Positions 36,330 to 45,755 are shown, numbered from the stretch's first letter. The stretch is 64,000 nt of DNA from Rhizobiales bacterium 62-17 (GCA_001898965.1 MKVW01000003.1:219006-283005); one strand, 5' to 3'. Notes: generated by a model from the sequence alone, not told the origin. Made by a program: numbers and translations.

Positions 36330-36806
36330 ATGGCCGAACCCCGCCGCTCCACGTCGCAGCCGCTGCCGCGCGCCGATGGAGCCCGTTTTCTCATCGTCGA
36401 AGCGCGTTATTACGACGCGATCGGCGACATGCTGCTGAATGGTGCCAAGGCGGCGCTGCAGGCGGCCGGGGCAAGCTGGGATATTATCGGCGTGCCCGGT
36501 TCGCTGGAAATTCCGGCGGCCGTGCGCATCGCCACGGCGGGTGGCGCCTATGCCGGCGCTCTGGCACTGGGCTGCGTCATTCGCGGCGAGACCTATCATT
36601 TCGAGATCGTGGCCAATGAAAGCTCGCGCGGGCTGATGGATCTGTCAGTGGCGCAGCAACTGCCGATCGGGAACGGCATTCTCACGGTCGAGAACGAAGA
36701 ACAGGCGATCGTTCGTGCCGATCCGAAACAGGGCGACAAGGGCGGTGATGCGGCGCGCGCGGCACTCTCGCTCTATCAGCTCAAACGCAGTGCGGTGCGC
36801 TCATGA
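36330..36806 (+). CDS. ribH: 6,7-dimethyl-8-ribityllumazine synthase
   Basis: 158 residues, standard size. Motifs: [58 protein letters not shown] and [12 protein letters not shown]. It condenses the ribityl pyrimidine with dihydroxybutanone phosphate to lumazine and usually forms a multimeric shell. The stop overlaps nusB by four bases (ATGA). Confidence 0.97.
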   Translation: MAEPRRSTSQPLPRADGARFLIVEARYYDAIGDMLLNGAKAALQAAGASWDIIGVPGSLEIPAAVRIATAGGAYAGALALGCVIRGETYHFEIVANESSRGLMDLSVAQQLPIGNGILTVENEEQAIVRADPKQGDKGGDAARAALSLYQLKRSAVRS

Positions 36807-37267
36807 CCGTTCGTCGTCAACGCGCCGCCGCGCGCCTCGCCTCTGTCCAGGCGCTCTACCAGATGGAAGTCACCGGCAAGGGGCTCAATGAAATCCTCGC
36901 CGAGTTCGAGGCGTTCTGGATCGGCGGCGAGATCGAAGGCGTTCAGTACGAGGAAGCGGATGTCGATCTGTTTCGCGACATCGTGCAGGGCGTGCTGAAG
37001 GATCAGCGGGCCATCGACCAGGCGGCCGACAAAGTGTTGCAGGAAGGCTGGCCGTTGCGTCGCATCGAAGCGGTGTTGCGGGCGGTGCTGCGCGCAGGCG
37101 TCTATGAGTTGAAGAGCCGCGCCGATGTGCCGGCCCGGGTGATCATCACCGAATATGTCGATGTCGCCGCTGCCTTTCTCGCCGACAATGAAGTCGGCAT
37201 GACCAATGCCGTGCTCGACCGACTGGCACGGCAGTTGCGCGCCGACGAGTTTTTGACGCGCGCCTAG
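36803..37267 (+). CDS. nusB: Transcription antitermination factor NusB
   Basis: 154 residues, all-helical. Family features: [67 protein letters not shown] and the C-terminal [12 protein letters not shown]. Binds boxA RNA with NusE in rRNA antitermination. Coupled to ribH upstream, as in many Rhizobiales. Confidence 0.96.
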   Translation: MTVRRQRAAARLASVQALYQMEVTGKGLNEILAEFEAFWIGGEIEGVQYEEADVDLFRDIVQGVLKDQRAIDQAADKVLQEGWPLRRIEAVLRAVLRAGVYELKSRADVPARVIITEYVDVAAAFLADNEVGMTNAVLDRLARQLRADEFLTRA

Positions 37268-37291
37268 GAGTCCATCAAACTGCCAAGCGCC

Positions 37292-38308
37292 ATGGAGGAG
37301 GAGAGATTGGCTGCCGATTTTTCGGAAGACGATCTGATCGCGAGCCTGCTCGCGCCTCTCGCCGGCCGTGCCGGCCTTGGGCTGCGTGACGATGCGGCCT
37401 TGATCGATCTGCCTGAGGGCATGCAGGTGGTCGCTACCAAGGATGCTTTGGTGGCGGGCGTGCATTTCTTCGCCGACGATGCGCCAGACGATATTGCCCG
37501 CAAGGCGCTGCGGGTGAATGTGTCCGATCTCGCGGCCAAGGGCTCCGACCCGCTCGGCTTTCTCCTGTCGATCGCCCTGACCGAGGACATCGACCGCCAG
37601 TGGCTGACGGCTTTCGTGCAAGGGCTGCGCGAGGACGCGACGCTCTATCATTGCCCCCTCATCGGCGGCGATACGGTGCGCACGAGCGGTCCCCTCGTCA
37701 TTTCCGTGACCGCGCTTGGCACCGTGCCGCGCGGCCGCATGGCGTTGCGTACCGGCGCCAAGGTCGGTGACATCATCTATGTGAGCGGGACGATTGGGGA
37801 TTCGACGCTCGGCCTGCGCCTGCGCCTGAAAGGCGAGCGCGATACGGGATGGGCTGGGCGTTTGAGCGTCGCGGCGCAGGCGCATCTGCTGCGCCGCTAT
37901 CTGCTGCCGGCGCCGCGCCTGGCTTTGGCGCATGTGGTGCGAGCCTATGCGCATGGCGCCATGGATGTCAGCGATGGTCTCGCCGGCGATCTGGCGAAAA
38001 TGCTGCGGGTGTCCAACGCTGGCGGCGAGGTGCGCCTGACCGACGTGCCGTTGTCGCCAGCCGCGCGCGAGGCGGTGGCGCTCGATAGTGGGTTGCTCGA
38101 TATCGCCGTCACCGGCGGCGACGATTACGAAATTCTCTGCACGGTGGCGCCGCAGAATGCAGCGGCTTTCGAACAGGCGGCGAAGGGCACGGGCGTGCCG
38201 GTGACAGCCATCGGTATCGTGACAGGCGAGGCGGACGGCTTGCCGCGTTTCATCGATGCGACGGGAACCGTGCGGACCTTTGAGAAGGGCTCTTACAGCC
38301 ACTTCTAA
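37292..38308 (+). CDS. thiL: Thiamine-monophosphate kinase
   Basis: 338 residues. Motifs: LGLRDDAALIDLP (metal-binding Asp pair), KDALVAGVHF, NVSDLAAKGSDPLGFLLSIAL, CPLIGGDTVRT, AMDVSDGLAGDLAKM and ITGGDDYEILCTV-like. Makes thiamine diphosphate from the monophosphate with ATP. GAGGAGGAGAG precedes a possible start; ATG 37292 or TTG a few codons later. Its stop overlaps the convergent Lrp gene stop by four bases. Confidence 0.95.
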   Translation: MEEERLAADFSEDDLIASLLAPLAGRAGLGLRDDAALIDLPEGMQVVATKDALVAGVHFFADDAPDDIARKALRVNVSDLAAKGSDPLGFLLSIALTEDIDRQWLTAFVQGLREDATLYHCPLIGGDTVRTSGPLVISVTALGTVPRGRMALRTGAKVGDIIYVSGTIGDSTLGLRLRLKGERDTGWAGRLSVAAQAHLLRRYLLPAPRLALAHVVRAYAHGAMDVSDGLAGDLAKMLRVSNAGGEVRLTDVPLSPAAREAVALDSGLLDIAVTGGDDYEILCTVAPQNAAAFEQAAKGTGVPVTAIGIVTGEADGLPRFIDATGTVRTFEKGSYSHF

Positions 38309-38775
38309 AGCGGCAGGGCATTCGTCTCCTTCAGCGTCGCCAGCACGATGGCGGTCTTCACATGCTGTACGGAGTCGTGCGGCAACAGCACGTCGTTGAC
38401 GAATTGCGATAAGGCTTTCAGGTCGCGGGTGACGACCTTGAGGATGTAGTCCATCTCGCCGGTGAGCGCGTGCGCCTCCTGCACCTCGGGCAGGCGCGAG
38501 ACGAGTTCGGCGAAGCGCTGCGCATTGTCGCGATTATGGGTCGCCAAGGTCACCGTGATCATGTTGACCAGGCCGAAGCCGAGACGATCGCGATTAAGGA
38601 TGGCGCGGTAGCCGTCGATAAAACCGTCTTCCTCGAGCCGCTGGCGCCGGCGTGAACATTGCGAGGCCGAGAGGTTCACGCGTTCGGCGAGGTCGTTGTT
38701 GGTGAGGCGCGAGTCGGCCTGGAGCGCTGCCAGAATCTTGCGGTCGAATTCATCGACATGCTCATTTTCATTCAT
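38305..38775 (-). CDS. Lrp/AsnC-family regulator, probably of hpd
   Basis: 156 residues from ATG 38775. HTH (LTNNDLAERVNLSASQCSRRRQRLEEDGFIDGYRAIL) and an AsnC effector domain ending in VQHVKTAIVLATLKET. Divergent from the 4-hydroxyphenylpyruvate dioxygenase gene, so it probably senses tyrosine or phenylalanine and controls hpd. Two GCGTAAATTT repeats lie between the genes. Confidence 0.92.
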   Translation of the reverse strand: MNENEHVDEFDRKILAALQADSRLTNNDLAERVNLSASQCSRRRQRLEEDGFIDGYRAILNRDRLGFGLVNMITVTLATHNRDNAQRFAELVSRLPEVQEAHALTGEMDYILKVVTRDLKALSQFVNDVLLPHDSVQHVKTAIVLATLKETNALPL

Positions 38776-38802
38776 AAAAATGGCCTTTAGCGCATGAAAT
38801 AT

Positions 38803-38865
38803 GCGTAAATTTCTCATTATGGGCGTCAGAATGCAAGCTCAATGCGTGTTTTTCGGCGTAAATTT
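38803..38865. promoter_or_regulatory. Direct GCGTAAATTT repeats between lrp and hpd
   Basis: GCGTAAATTT at 38803-38812 and again at 38856-38865, 53 bases apart (five helical turns). Lrp-type octamers wrap DNA over such phased sites. Confidence 0.5.
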
Positions 38866-38897
38866 GCATTTAACCACTGCTCGACAGGAGGATGTTC

Positions 38898-40010
38898 ATG
38901 GGACCGTTTCCGCACAATGCGCCGCCCGCTGCCATCAGCGCTGAGAATCCGGCCGGAACCGACGGTTTCGAATTCGTCGAATTCGCGCATCCCGAGCCCG
39001 AGAAGCTGGAGACCCTGTTCGCCCGTATGGGCTATGCGGCCGTGGCCAAGCACAAGACCAAGAACATCACGGTCTGGCGCCAGGGCGACATCAACTATGT
39101 AATCAATGCCGAGCCCGGTTCGCATGCGATGAAGTTCGCTGGCGAACACGGCCCGTGCGCTTCGGCCATGGCCTGGCGCGTGGTCGACGCCAAACACGCT
39201 TTCGATCATGCGGTGAAGCAGGGCGCGACGCCTTATGAAGGCCAGGACAAGGCACTCGACGTTCCGGCGATCGTCGGCATCGGTGGATCGCTGCTCTATT
39301 TCATCGAAAAATATGGCGCCAAGGGCTCTGCCTATGAAGCCGAGTTCGACTGGCTGGGCGCGCGCGATCCACGCCCCACAGGCGTCGGCTTCTATTATCT
39401 CGACCATCTCACCCACAATGTCTTTCGCGGCAATATGGATACGTGGTGGGATTTCTATCGCGAGAAATTTGGCTTCAAGCAGATCCACTATTTCGACATC
39501 GACGGGCGCATCACCGGCCTCGTGTCGCGCGCCATCACATCGCCCTGCGGCAAGATCCGCATTCCGCTGAACGAGTCGAAGGACGAGACCAGCCAGATCG
39601 TCGAATTCCTGAAGAAGTATAAGGGCGAAGGTATCCAGCATATCGCCGTCGGCACCGACGGCATCTATGACGCGACCGACAAGCTCGCCGACAACGGCCT
39701 GAAATTCATGCCCGGTCCGCCCGACACCTATTATGAAAAGTCACACGATCGCGTGCATGGCCATGACGAGCCGATGGATCGGATGAAGAAGCACGGCATC
39801 CTTATCGACGGCGAAGGCGTGGTCGATGGCGGCACGACGCGCATCTTGTTGCAGATTTTCTCGAAGACGGTGATCGGACCGATCTTCTTCGAGTTCATCC
39901 AGCGCAAGGGCGATGAAGGTTTCGGCGAAGGCAATTTCCGCGCGCTGTTTGAATCGATCGAGGAAGATCAGATCCGGCGCGGCGTGCTGAAGGGCGATAA
40001 GGCGGCCTGA
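38898..40010 (+). CDS. hpd: 4-hydroxyphenylpyruvate dioxygenase
   Basis: 370 residues. The ATG at 38898 is six bases after AGGAGG; the ATG at 38892 abuts it. Two vicinal-oxygen-chelate halves. Iron ligands by family pattern are His in YLDHLTHNVF, His in GIQHIAVGT and Glu in IFFEFIQRKGDEGFGEGNF. It turns 4-hydroxyphenylpyruvate into homogentisate for tyrosine breakdown, with CO2 release. No homogentisate dioxygenase gene is in the window. Confidence 0.96.
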   Translation: MGPFPHNAPPAAISAENPAGTDGFEFVEFAHPEPEKLETLFARMGYAAVAKHKTKNITVWRQGDINYVINAEPGSHAMKFAGEHGPCASAMAWRVVDAKHAFDHAVKQGATPYEGQDKALDVPAIVGIGGSLLYFIEKYGAKGSAYEAEFDWLGARDPRPTGVGFYYLDHLTHNVFRGNMDTWWDFYREKFGFKQIHYFDIDGRITGLVSRAITSPCGKIRIPLNESKDETSQIVEFLKKYKGEGIQHIAVGTDGIYDATDKLADNGLKFMPGPPDTYYEKSHDRVHGHDEPMDRMKKHGILIDGEGVVDGGTTRILLQIFSKTVIGPIFFEFIQRKGDEGFGEGNFRALFESIEEDQIRRGVLKGDKAA

Positions 40011-40013
40011 TTT

Positions 40014-40304
40014 TCAACTGGGAGCCTTCGCCAACTCATGATGGCGGATGACTTCCTTGATGACGAAAGCAAGAAACTTCTCCGCGAAATCGGGATCGAG
40101 ATGCGCACCTTGGGCCAGGGCGCGCAATCTCTCGATTTGCAGCTTCTCGCGATTGGGATCCGATGACGGCAATTGCAGCCGGGCCTTCAATTCGCCCACG
40201 CGCTGCGTGCATTTGAAGCGTTCCGCAAGGATATGAATCAACGCCGCATCGAGATTGTCGATGCTGTCACGCAAGGTCTTCAATTCAGCCGGCGTATCCG
40301 TCAT
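40014..40304 (-). CDS. Chorismate mutase, AroQ type
   Basis: 96 residues, all helical: LKTLRDSIDNLDAALIHILAERFKCTQRVGELKARLQLP, then DPNREKLQIERLRALA and FLAFVIKEVIRHH. Matches the monofunctional AroQ fold with Arg, Lys and Gln/Glu contacts. Start at 40304 has TTGGAG upstream. Converts chorismate to prephenate in phenylalanine and tyrosine synthesis. Third gene of thiM-thiE-aroQ and convergent with hpd (three bases). Confidence 0.92.
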   Translation of the reverse strand: MTDTPAELKTLRDSIDNLDAALIHILAERFKCTQRVGELKARLQLPSSDPNREKLQIERLRALAQGAHLDPDFAEKFLAFVIKEVIRHHELAKAPS

Positions 40305-40316
40305 CGCACACTCCAA

Positions 40317-40943
40317 TCAGAACAATCGCATCACGTCTTGCGCCGCCGCCTTCGGATCGTCGGCACCGACAATGGCCGAGACGATGGCGAGGCCGTTGGC
40401 GCCGGCCTTCAGTACATCGGCGGAATTGCTCGCCTTGAGGCCGCCAATGGCCATGACGGGTTGTTGCGTGAGTGCGCGCAAGGCGGCGAAGCCTTCGACG
40501 CCGAGTGGCGTCGAGGCGTCGGCCTTCGTCGTTTGCGCATAGAGCGGGCCGATGCCGAGATAGTCGGCCTGTTTCGCATCCTCGCGCTCGATCTGCGTGC
40601 GATTGGTGATCGACAGGCCGATGATTTTTTGCGGGCCGATGAGCTGGCGCACCAGGGCCACCGGCATATCGGTCTGGCCGACATGGACGCCCTCCGCATC
40701 GACGGCGAGCGCAATATCGACGCGGTCGTTGATGATCAGCGGGACGCGCCGGGGCTGCAATAGCGCTTTCAGGGCGTGCGCTTCTTCAAGGAACTGACGC
40801 GTGGTGGCGTTCTTCTCACGCAATTGCACCATGGTGACGCCGCCGCCAACAGCAGCGCCGACCACATCGACGAGGCTGCGGCCGCGCGACAGATCACGAT
40901 CGGTGACGAGGCAGAGGCGCCAGATTTTCGGATCGAAACTCAT
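40317..40943 (-). CDS. thiE: Thiamine-phosphate synthase
   Basis: 208 residues. Motifs: CLVTDRDL, VTMVQLREKNATTRQFLEEA, VPLIINDRVDIALAVDAEGVHVGQTD, YLGIGPLYAQTTK and VMAIGGLKASN. Joins the pyrimidine and thiazole moieties of thiamine. It overlaps thiM by four bases and precedes chorismate mutase by 12. Together with thiM it can salvage hydroxyethylthiazole. Confidence 0.95.
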   Translation of the reverse strand: MSFDPKIWRLCLVTDRDLSRGRSLVDVVGAAVGGGVTMVQLREKNATTRQFLEEAHALKALLQPRRVPLIINDRVDIALAVDAEGVHVGQTDMPVALVRQLIGPQKIIGLSITNRTQIEREDAKQADYLGIGPLYAQTTKADASTPLGVEGFAALRALTQQPVMAIGGLKASNSADVLKAGANGLAIVSAIVGADDPKAAAQDVMRLF

Positions 40944-41767
40944 GCGATAACTTTCAAACGGGCGGTGATATCGGCGGCGGTGATGGCATCCAGCGCATCC
41001 AGGAAGGCGACACGGAAGCTGCCGGGACGGTTGGCCGCCTCCGCGGCCATGTCGCCGGCGACGCCATAGACGGCAAGAGCCGCGACGGCGGCCTCAAGCG
41101 GCGGCGCGATCGCCATGAAGGCGCCCATGACGCTCGACAGCGAACAGCCGAGCGCGGTGACACGGGTCATCAGCGGCGAACCATTGGCGAGCCGCACGAT
41201 CTGCTTGCCATCGGTGGCGAGGTCGATCTCGCCGGTGGCAACGACGACGCAGCCGGCGCGCCGGGCGAGTTCGATGCAAAGCTGTTCGGCCTCGCTGGTC
41301 GTATTGGCACTGTCGACGCCGCGCGGGGCGGCGCTGGCGGTCGTGAGACCCGCGAGGCGGGCGACCGCCATCACTTCCGAGGCATTGCCACGCAGGATGG
41401 TCGGGCGGTTCTCCATCAGTTCCGTCGCGACATCGTTGCGATAGTCGGTGGCGCCGACGCCAACGGGATCGAACAACCAGGGCCGGCCGAGCTGGCGTGC
41501 CGCCGTCGTCGCGACCTGGGCCGCGTGGGCGGTGTCGGCCGATAAGGTGCCGATGTTGATGACGAGCGCACCGGCGAGTGCCACGAATTGCGGCGATTCT
41601 TCAGGAGCATGGACCATGGCCGGCGAGGCGCCGACGGCCAGCAGGGCGTTGGCGGCGATGTCCATGGACACGTAGTTGGTGATGTTCTGGACCAGGGGGC
41701 GGGCGGCCCGCATCTGGTCGAGCAGGGCACCGCAGCGCGCGGCGATGGCCCGGGCGTCAATATCCAA
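40940..41767 (-). CDS. thiM: Hydroxyethylthiazole kinase
   Basis: 275 residues from a TTG start at 41767 with AGGAGG nine bases upstream. Features: RPLVQNITNYVSMDIAANALLAVGASPAMVHA, LVINIGTLS, PWLFDPVGVGATDYR, ILRGNASEVMAVA and TALGCSLSSVMGAFMA. Phosphorylates thiazole alcohol for salvage. No TPP riboswitch is evident before it. Confidence 0.94.
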   Translation of the reverse strand: MDIDARAIAARCGALLDQMRAARPLVQNITNYVSMDIAANALLAVGASPAMVHAPEESPQFVALAGALVINIGTLSADTAHAAQVATTAARQLGRPWLFDPVGVGATDYRNDVATELMENRPTILRGNASEVMAVARLAGLTTASAAPRGVDSANTTSEAEQLCIELARRAGCVVVATGEIDLATDGKQIVRLANGSPLMTRVTALGCSLSSVMGAFMAIAPPLEAAVAALAVYGVAGDMAAEAANRPGSFRVAFLDALDAITAADITARLKVIA

Positions 41768-41940
41768 GGGAACCTACCTCCTGAGAATCCTCACACAGGT
41801 CTTTGCTGTAGTTCATATCATTGCCGGCTGCGGTCTGTAAAACTCTTCAAAATCAGTGATCTAGCGCTTTGGGAGCTTGGCAATCCGCTCCTCAAGGTCC
41901 TAAGGTGTCGCCGCGTTTTTTGCAAAGACCGGCTCGCATA

Positions 41941-43158
41941 ATGACAACAACAGCGGCGGCTGCGGCCGACATCGACGATCGCACGGCCAAGAGCGCCATT
42001 CTGAGATTGGCCGTGGCGCAGGCCCTGGCGGGCGCCAATTCAACCGTGGTGATGACGACGGGCGGCATCGTGGGCTCGATGCTGGCGCCGCGCGCCGATT
42101 TTGCCACCTTGCCCGTGACCACTTTCGTCATCGGCACGGCGCTGGCGACGATTCCGGCCGGATGGATCGCGCGGCACTATGGCCGGCGGGCGTCGTTCAT
42201 CGCGGGTTCCGCGTGCGGCGTGCTCATCGGCCTCATCGCGGCACTGGCGATCTATCTTGGTTCCTTCGCGCTGTTTTGCTTCGGCACATTTATCGGTGGC
42301 GCTTATCAGGCAGTGGCCCATTCCTTCCGCTTCGCGGCGACCGATGTGGCGAGCCCGTCGCTGCGTCCCAAGGCGATCTCCTGGGTGATGACGGGAGGCG
42401 TTTTTTCAGGCGTGCTCGGGCCGCAACTCGTCAACATCACCATGGATTGGGCGACGCCCTATCTGTTCCTGGCCAGTTTCATCGGTCAGTCGGTCGTTGC
42501 TTTGTTGTGCATGGGCATTCTCAGCACCATCGATATCCCAAGGCCGGCCGCCGCGGTGGCTCGGGCCGCCGGGCGACCGCTCAAGGAAATCGCCTTGCAG
42601 CCGCGGTTCATCACGGCGGCGGCCTGCGGCATGGTCGCCTATGCGCTGATGAATCTGGTGATGACCTCGGCGCCGTTGGCGATGAAAATGTGTGGCCTGC
42701 CGCTGTCGGATGCGAACTGGGGCATTCAGTGGCATGTGCTGGGCATGTTCGCGCCGAGCTTCTTCACCGGCAGTCTCATCGCCCGTTACGGTGCGCCGCA
42801 GGTGGTGACGGTGGGGTTCGTGTTCACCATCATCGCGGCGATTGCCGGCCTGCTCGGCATCACCGTTGCGCATTTCTGGGTCGGTTTGATCTTTCTTGGC
42901 GTCGGTTGGAATTTCAGCTTCGTCGGCGCTTCGGCCATGGTGGTCGAGACCCATCGGCCGGAAGAGCGCAACAAGGTGCAGTCGTTCAACGACTTCCTTG
43001 TCTTCGGCTTTATGGCCATTGCCTCGTTCTCATCGGGCCAGATGCTGGCCCATTCGGGATGGGCGCTGGTCAATTGGGTGGTGTTTCCGCCGATCGTGGC
43101 CGCACTGCTTCTGTTGATCGCCACCGGCGCGTTTAAGCGCCGGGAGCGCGCGGCTTGA
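41941..43158 (+). CDS. MFS transporter
   Basis: 405 residues with about 12 hydrophobic helices. Helix 2-3 loop GWIARHYGRRASFIAG fits the MFS motif; SFRFAATDVASPSLRPKAISWVMTGG is typical of the YfcJ/UMF-like group. Start at 41941 (MTTTAAAAADIDDR). Divergent from thiM and convergent with the Bug gene. Substrate not inferable. Confidence 0.88.
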   Translation: MTTTAAAAADIDDRTAKSAILRLAVAQALAGANSTVVMTTGGIVGSMLAPRADFATLPVTTFVIGTALATIPAGWIARHYGRRASFIAGSACGVLIGLIAALAIYLGSFALFCFGTFIGGAYQAVAHSFRFAATDVASPSLRPKAISWVMTGGVFSGVLGPQLVNITMDWATPYLFLASFIGQSVVALLCMGILSTIDIPRPAAAVARAAGRPLKEIALQPRFITAAACGMVAYALMNLVMTSAPLAMKMCGLPLSDANWGIQWHVLGMFAPSFFTGSLIARYGAPQVVTVGFVFTIIAAIAGLLGITVAHFWVGLIFLGVGWNFSFVGASAMVVETHRPEERNKVQSFNDFLVFGFMAIASFSSGQMLAHSGWALVNWVVFPPIVAALLLLIATGAFKRRERAA

Positions 43159-43161
43159 TGG

Positions 43162-44139
43162 CTATTGTTCGCCTTTCGCACCGGTGAGCTTGATCAGCCG
43201 CTCCATGCGCTGCATGTCGGCGGCGATCAATGTGCTGAAAGCTTGAGGCGTTGAGAAGATCGGCGTCATGGCGCGCGCGGTGACGTATTTGTCGCGCACG
43301 GCCGGATCGGCGAAGAGATCAGCGACGTCCTTGGCGATTTTTTCCGGCAGGCCGGCGGGCGATCCGCCGGTCATGAAAAGACCGAACCAGGAAACGCCTG
43401 GATCGATCTCGCCGAGGCCGGCCTCCGCCAATGTCATCACCTGCGGCAGTTCCGGCAGGCGTTTGTCGCCGACGACGGCCAGGGGCTTGATGCGTCCGGC
43501 CTGCATCTGCGGCTGCGCCAGGGCGGTGCCCACGAGCGTCAATTGCACTTCGCCGCCAGCCGTTGCGGCGACGGCGGGAATGATGCCCTTGTAGGGCGCC
43601 TGGGCGATGGTGGCGCCTGTCGTCTTGTTGAGACCTTCGAAGAACAAATGCGGCAGGCTGCCGGCTCCATAGGACGCATAATTAAGCTTGCTTGAATCCT
43701 TGCGCGCTTGCTCCACCAGCTCCTTGATCGAAGCCGCCGGAACGCTGGTGTTCGTCACCACCATTTGCGGCAGGCTGACGAGCTGGCTGATCGGTGTCAG
43801 TTCGCGACTTACATCATAGGGCAGGCTGGCGAAAAGGAAGGGATTGCTGGTGATCGTCGACTCGCTGGTCAGGAGCAGCGTGTGTCCATCGGGTGGTGCT
43901 TTGGCGACCTGCGTGGTGCCAAGAAAGGTTGAGGCGCCAGGCTTGTTTTCGACAATGACCGACTGCCCCCATTTGGGCGACAAACCTTCGGCGATGGCGC
44001 GGGCGAATGCATCAATGCCGCCGCCGGGCGCGTAAGGTACGATGATGCGGACCAGTTTGGTCGGATAGGTCTGCGCCGCCGTCAGGCTCGATGACGCCAG
44101 AACGACGAAAGTGGAAAGCCATAATTTTCGCAGGATCAT
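43162..44139 (-). CDS. Bug/TctC-family substrate-binding protein (copy 3)
   Basis: 325 residues. Signal peptide RKLWLSTFVVLASSSLTAAQ, then TYPTKLVRIIVPYAPGGGIDAFARAIAEGLSPKWGQSVIVENKPGA, the diagnostic Bug segment. GGGAGG upstream. Follows the second amidohydrolase by 22 bases in one operon. It keeps the VPYAPGG loop as in copy 1 (YAAGG there). No transporter subunits nearby. Confidence 0.93.
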   Translation of the reverse strand: MILRKLWLSTFVVLASSSLTAAQTYPTKLVRIIVPYAPGGGIDAFARAIAEGLSPKWGQSVIVENKPGASTFLGTTQVAKAPPDGHTLLLTSESTITSNPFLFASLPYDVSRELTPISQLVSLPQMVVTNTSVPAASIKELVEQARKDSSKLNYASYGAGSLPHLFFEGLNKTTGATIAQAPYKGIIPAVAATAGGEVQLTLVGTALAQPQMQAGRIKPLAVVGDKRLPELPQVMTLAEAGLGEIDPGVSWFGLFMTGGSPAGLPEKIAKDVADLFADPAVRDKYVTARAMTPIFSTPQAFSTLIAADMQRMERLIKLTGAKGEQ

Positions 44140-44161
44140 TCATTCCCTCCCTGGGATAAAT

Positions 44162-45466
44162 TCATGCGCGGGATGCGCGCTCTCTTAATTGGGTGATGCT
44201 GTCGGTGGCCTCGCGGACGATCCTTTCTTGATCGAGCGCCGTGAATTCTCCCTTGCGGCGCAAAATGCGCCCATCGACCATGACGGTGTCGATATTGGCG
44301 GGTTGCGCCGAATAGACGAGCGCGAAATAGGGATCGATGACAGGCGCCATGTTGACGTCGCCGGTGCGCACGAGAATGAGATCGGCGCGCTTGCCGGGTG
44401 TCAGCGAACCGATCCTGTCGGCGAGGCCGAGGTCGCGCGCGCCGTCGATGGTGGCAAGCGCCAGCAGTCGTTTTGGTGTCAGCGGTTTGGTGGTGCCGAA
44501 ACGTTGCTTGTGCGACCATAGCAAGGCGCGCATGCAGGCGAAGAAGTCGGCATTGGCGGATGCCGCCGAAGAGTCGACCGATAGGCTTTGCTGGATGCCG
44601 TCTTCTTCCAATTCCTGAAACTGGATCTCGCCGCGCGTCGCTTGGGCATAGTGCATTTCGATGACGGGCGAGCAGGAGAAGCGGGTGCCCGTTTCAGCCA
44701 CGCGTTTTCGTTCCTGTATCGACAGGCCTTGCGGGTGGACGAGCTGCACGTCCTTGCCAAGCAGGCCGTTGTCGTCGAGGACGGAGACCACGCCGGGTCG
44801 CGCGTGCATGGTGATCGGCAGGCCCAGCGCGCGGATGGCGTCATATTCGCCGCGCAGAATATCGACGGGTACGATGCCCCGTGGATTGGCAACGGGTGTG
44901 CGAACCGCCGCGCCGAGGGAAAGAAGGCCATTTTCGTCCGACCAGTCTCGCGCCACGCGCGCGAGATCGGCGGTGTTCATCGGCGCCGTCAGCGCCAGGT
45001 CCTGTCCCCATCCATAGGAGAAATGCGCGCGCAGGCCCGTCGAACACAGCGCCTGGATTTCCGCATCGGCATGAGCAGGCGTGCGGATGTTGTGCGACCA
45101 GTCATGCACGGTGGTGATGCCGGACACCAAGGCTTCGGCGAGACCAAGGCGGACGGAGCGACGCGCATCTTCCGGCGTACAGAGTGGCCCGAGGCGGAGC
45201 GTGACCGGGAAATAGCCGTCGGCCTTGTCGTCGGCCCGCACGAGCGCGCGTAGCGCGCTGTTCCACAAATGCCAGTGCGTATCGACGAAGCCGGGCAGGG
45301 CGATCATGCCGTCGGCGTCGATCCGTTCGGCGCCTGGGGCCTCGAGCTTGTCGCCGATGGCGACGATCACGCCATCGCGGATGCGGATATCGCCCTTGGG
45401 CAGGTCGGCGATGGCGTCATCCATCGTCAAGACATGGGCGCCGCGCAGAAGGTATTCGCCGCGCAT
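44162..45466 (-). CDS. Amidohydrolase (ATZ/TRZ-type), copy 2
   Basis: 434 residues from the Met at 45466 (MRGEYLLRGAHVLTMDD), where the family N-terminus begins. An in-frame ATG at 45571 would add MRARLICSCHGQWALHA, a Cys/His-containing extension; neither start has a strong ribosome site. Metal motif VDTHWHLW, Asp in SLSVDSSAASANAD and IGSLTPGKRADLILV at the end. Clearly homologous to the copy at 30551. The pairing with a Bug protein is repeated. Confidence 0.9.
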   Translation of the reverse strand: MRGEYLLRGAHVLTMDDAIADLPKGDIRIRDGVIVAIGDKLEAPGAERIDADGMIALPGFVDTHWHLWNSALRALVRADDKADGYFPVTLRLGPLCTPEDARRSVRLGLAEALVSGITTVHDWSHNIRTPAHADAEIQALCSTGLRAHFSYGWGQDLALTAPMNTADLARVARDWSDENGLLSLGAAVRTPVANPRGIVPVDILRGEYDAIRALGLPITMHARPGVVSVLDDNGLLGKDVQLVHPQGLSIQERKRVAETGTRFSCSPVIEMHYAQATRGEIQFQELEEDGIQQSLSVDSSAASANADFFACMRALLWSHKQRFGTTKPLTPKRLLALATIDGARDLGLADRIGSLTPGKRADLILVRTGDVNMAPVIDPYFALVYSAQPANIDTVMVDGRILRRKGEFTALDQERIVREATDSITQLRERASRA

Positions 45467-45662
45467 GGGCAGGCGTTCGCTTTGGTCGCGGGCCGGTGCG
45501 GCCCCTGCCGCATCAGCGGGCGCGTGCAAGGCCCATTGGCCGTGACATGAGCAAATCAGCCGCGCTCTCATGATCGCATGTTCCGGCGTCTTTCTTCGAC
45601 AAGACTTTCCGGCCCACATTGTCCCCTGACGGCCGCCGCTCAAGGATTTTGTACGGAACAAC

Positions 45663-45681
45663 TTATCGGGAATCCGAATAA
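45663..45681. promoter_or_regulatory. Possible LysR site upstream of the LysR gene
   Basis: TTATCGG-GAAT-CCGAATAA, an imperfect dyad of LysR (T-N11-A) size, 75 bases before the LysR start. Confidence 0.3.
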
Positions 45682-45755
45682 ATGGGGCTGTGTGCGCGGC
45701 GAGGTTGAATCCGGTGAGGTGGGTTCTCTAAACTTCGGCGCGGTGGGAGGCGTAG

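Noticed and set aside
41768..41940. TPP riboswitch before thiM
   Set aside because: The expected CTGAGA and ACCTGA-type conserved boxes are not present on the minus strand.
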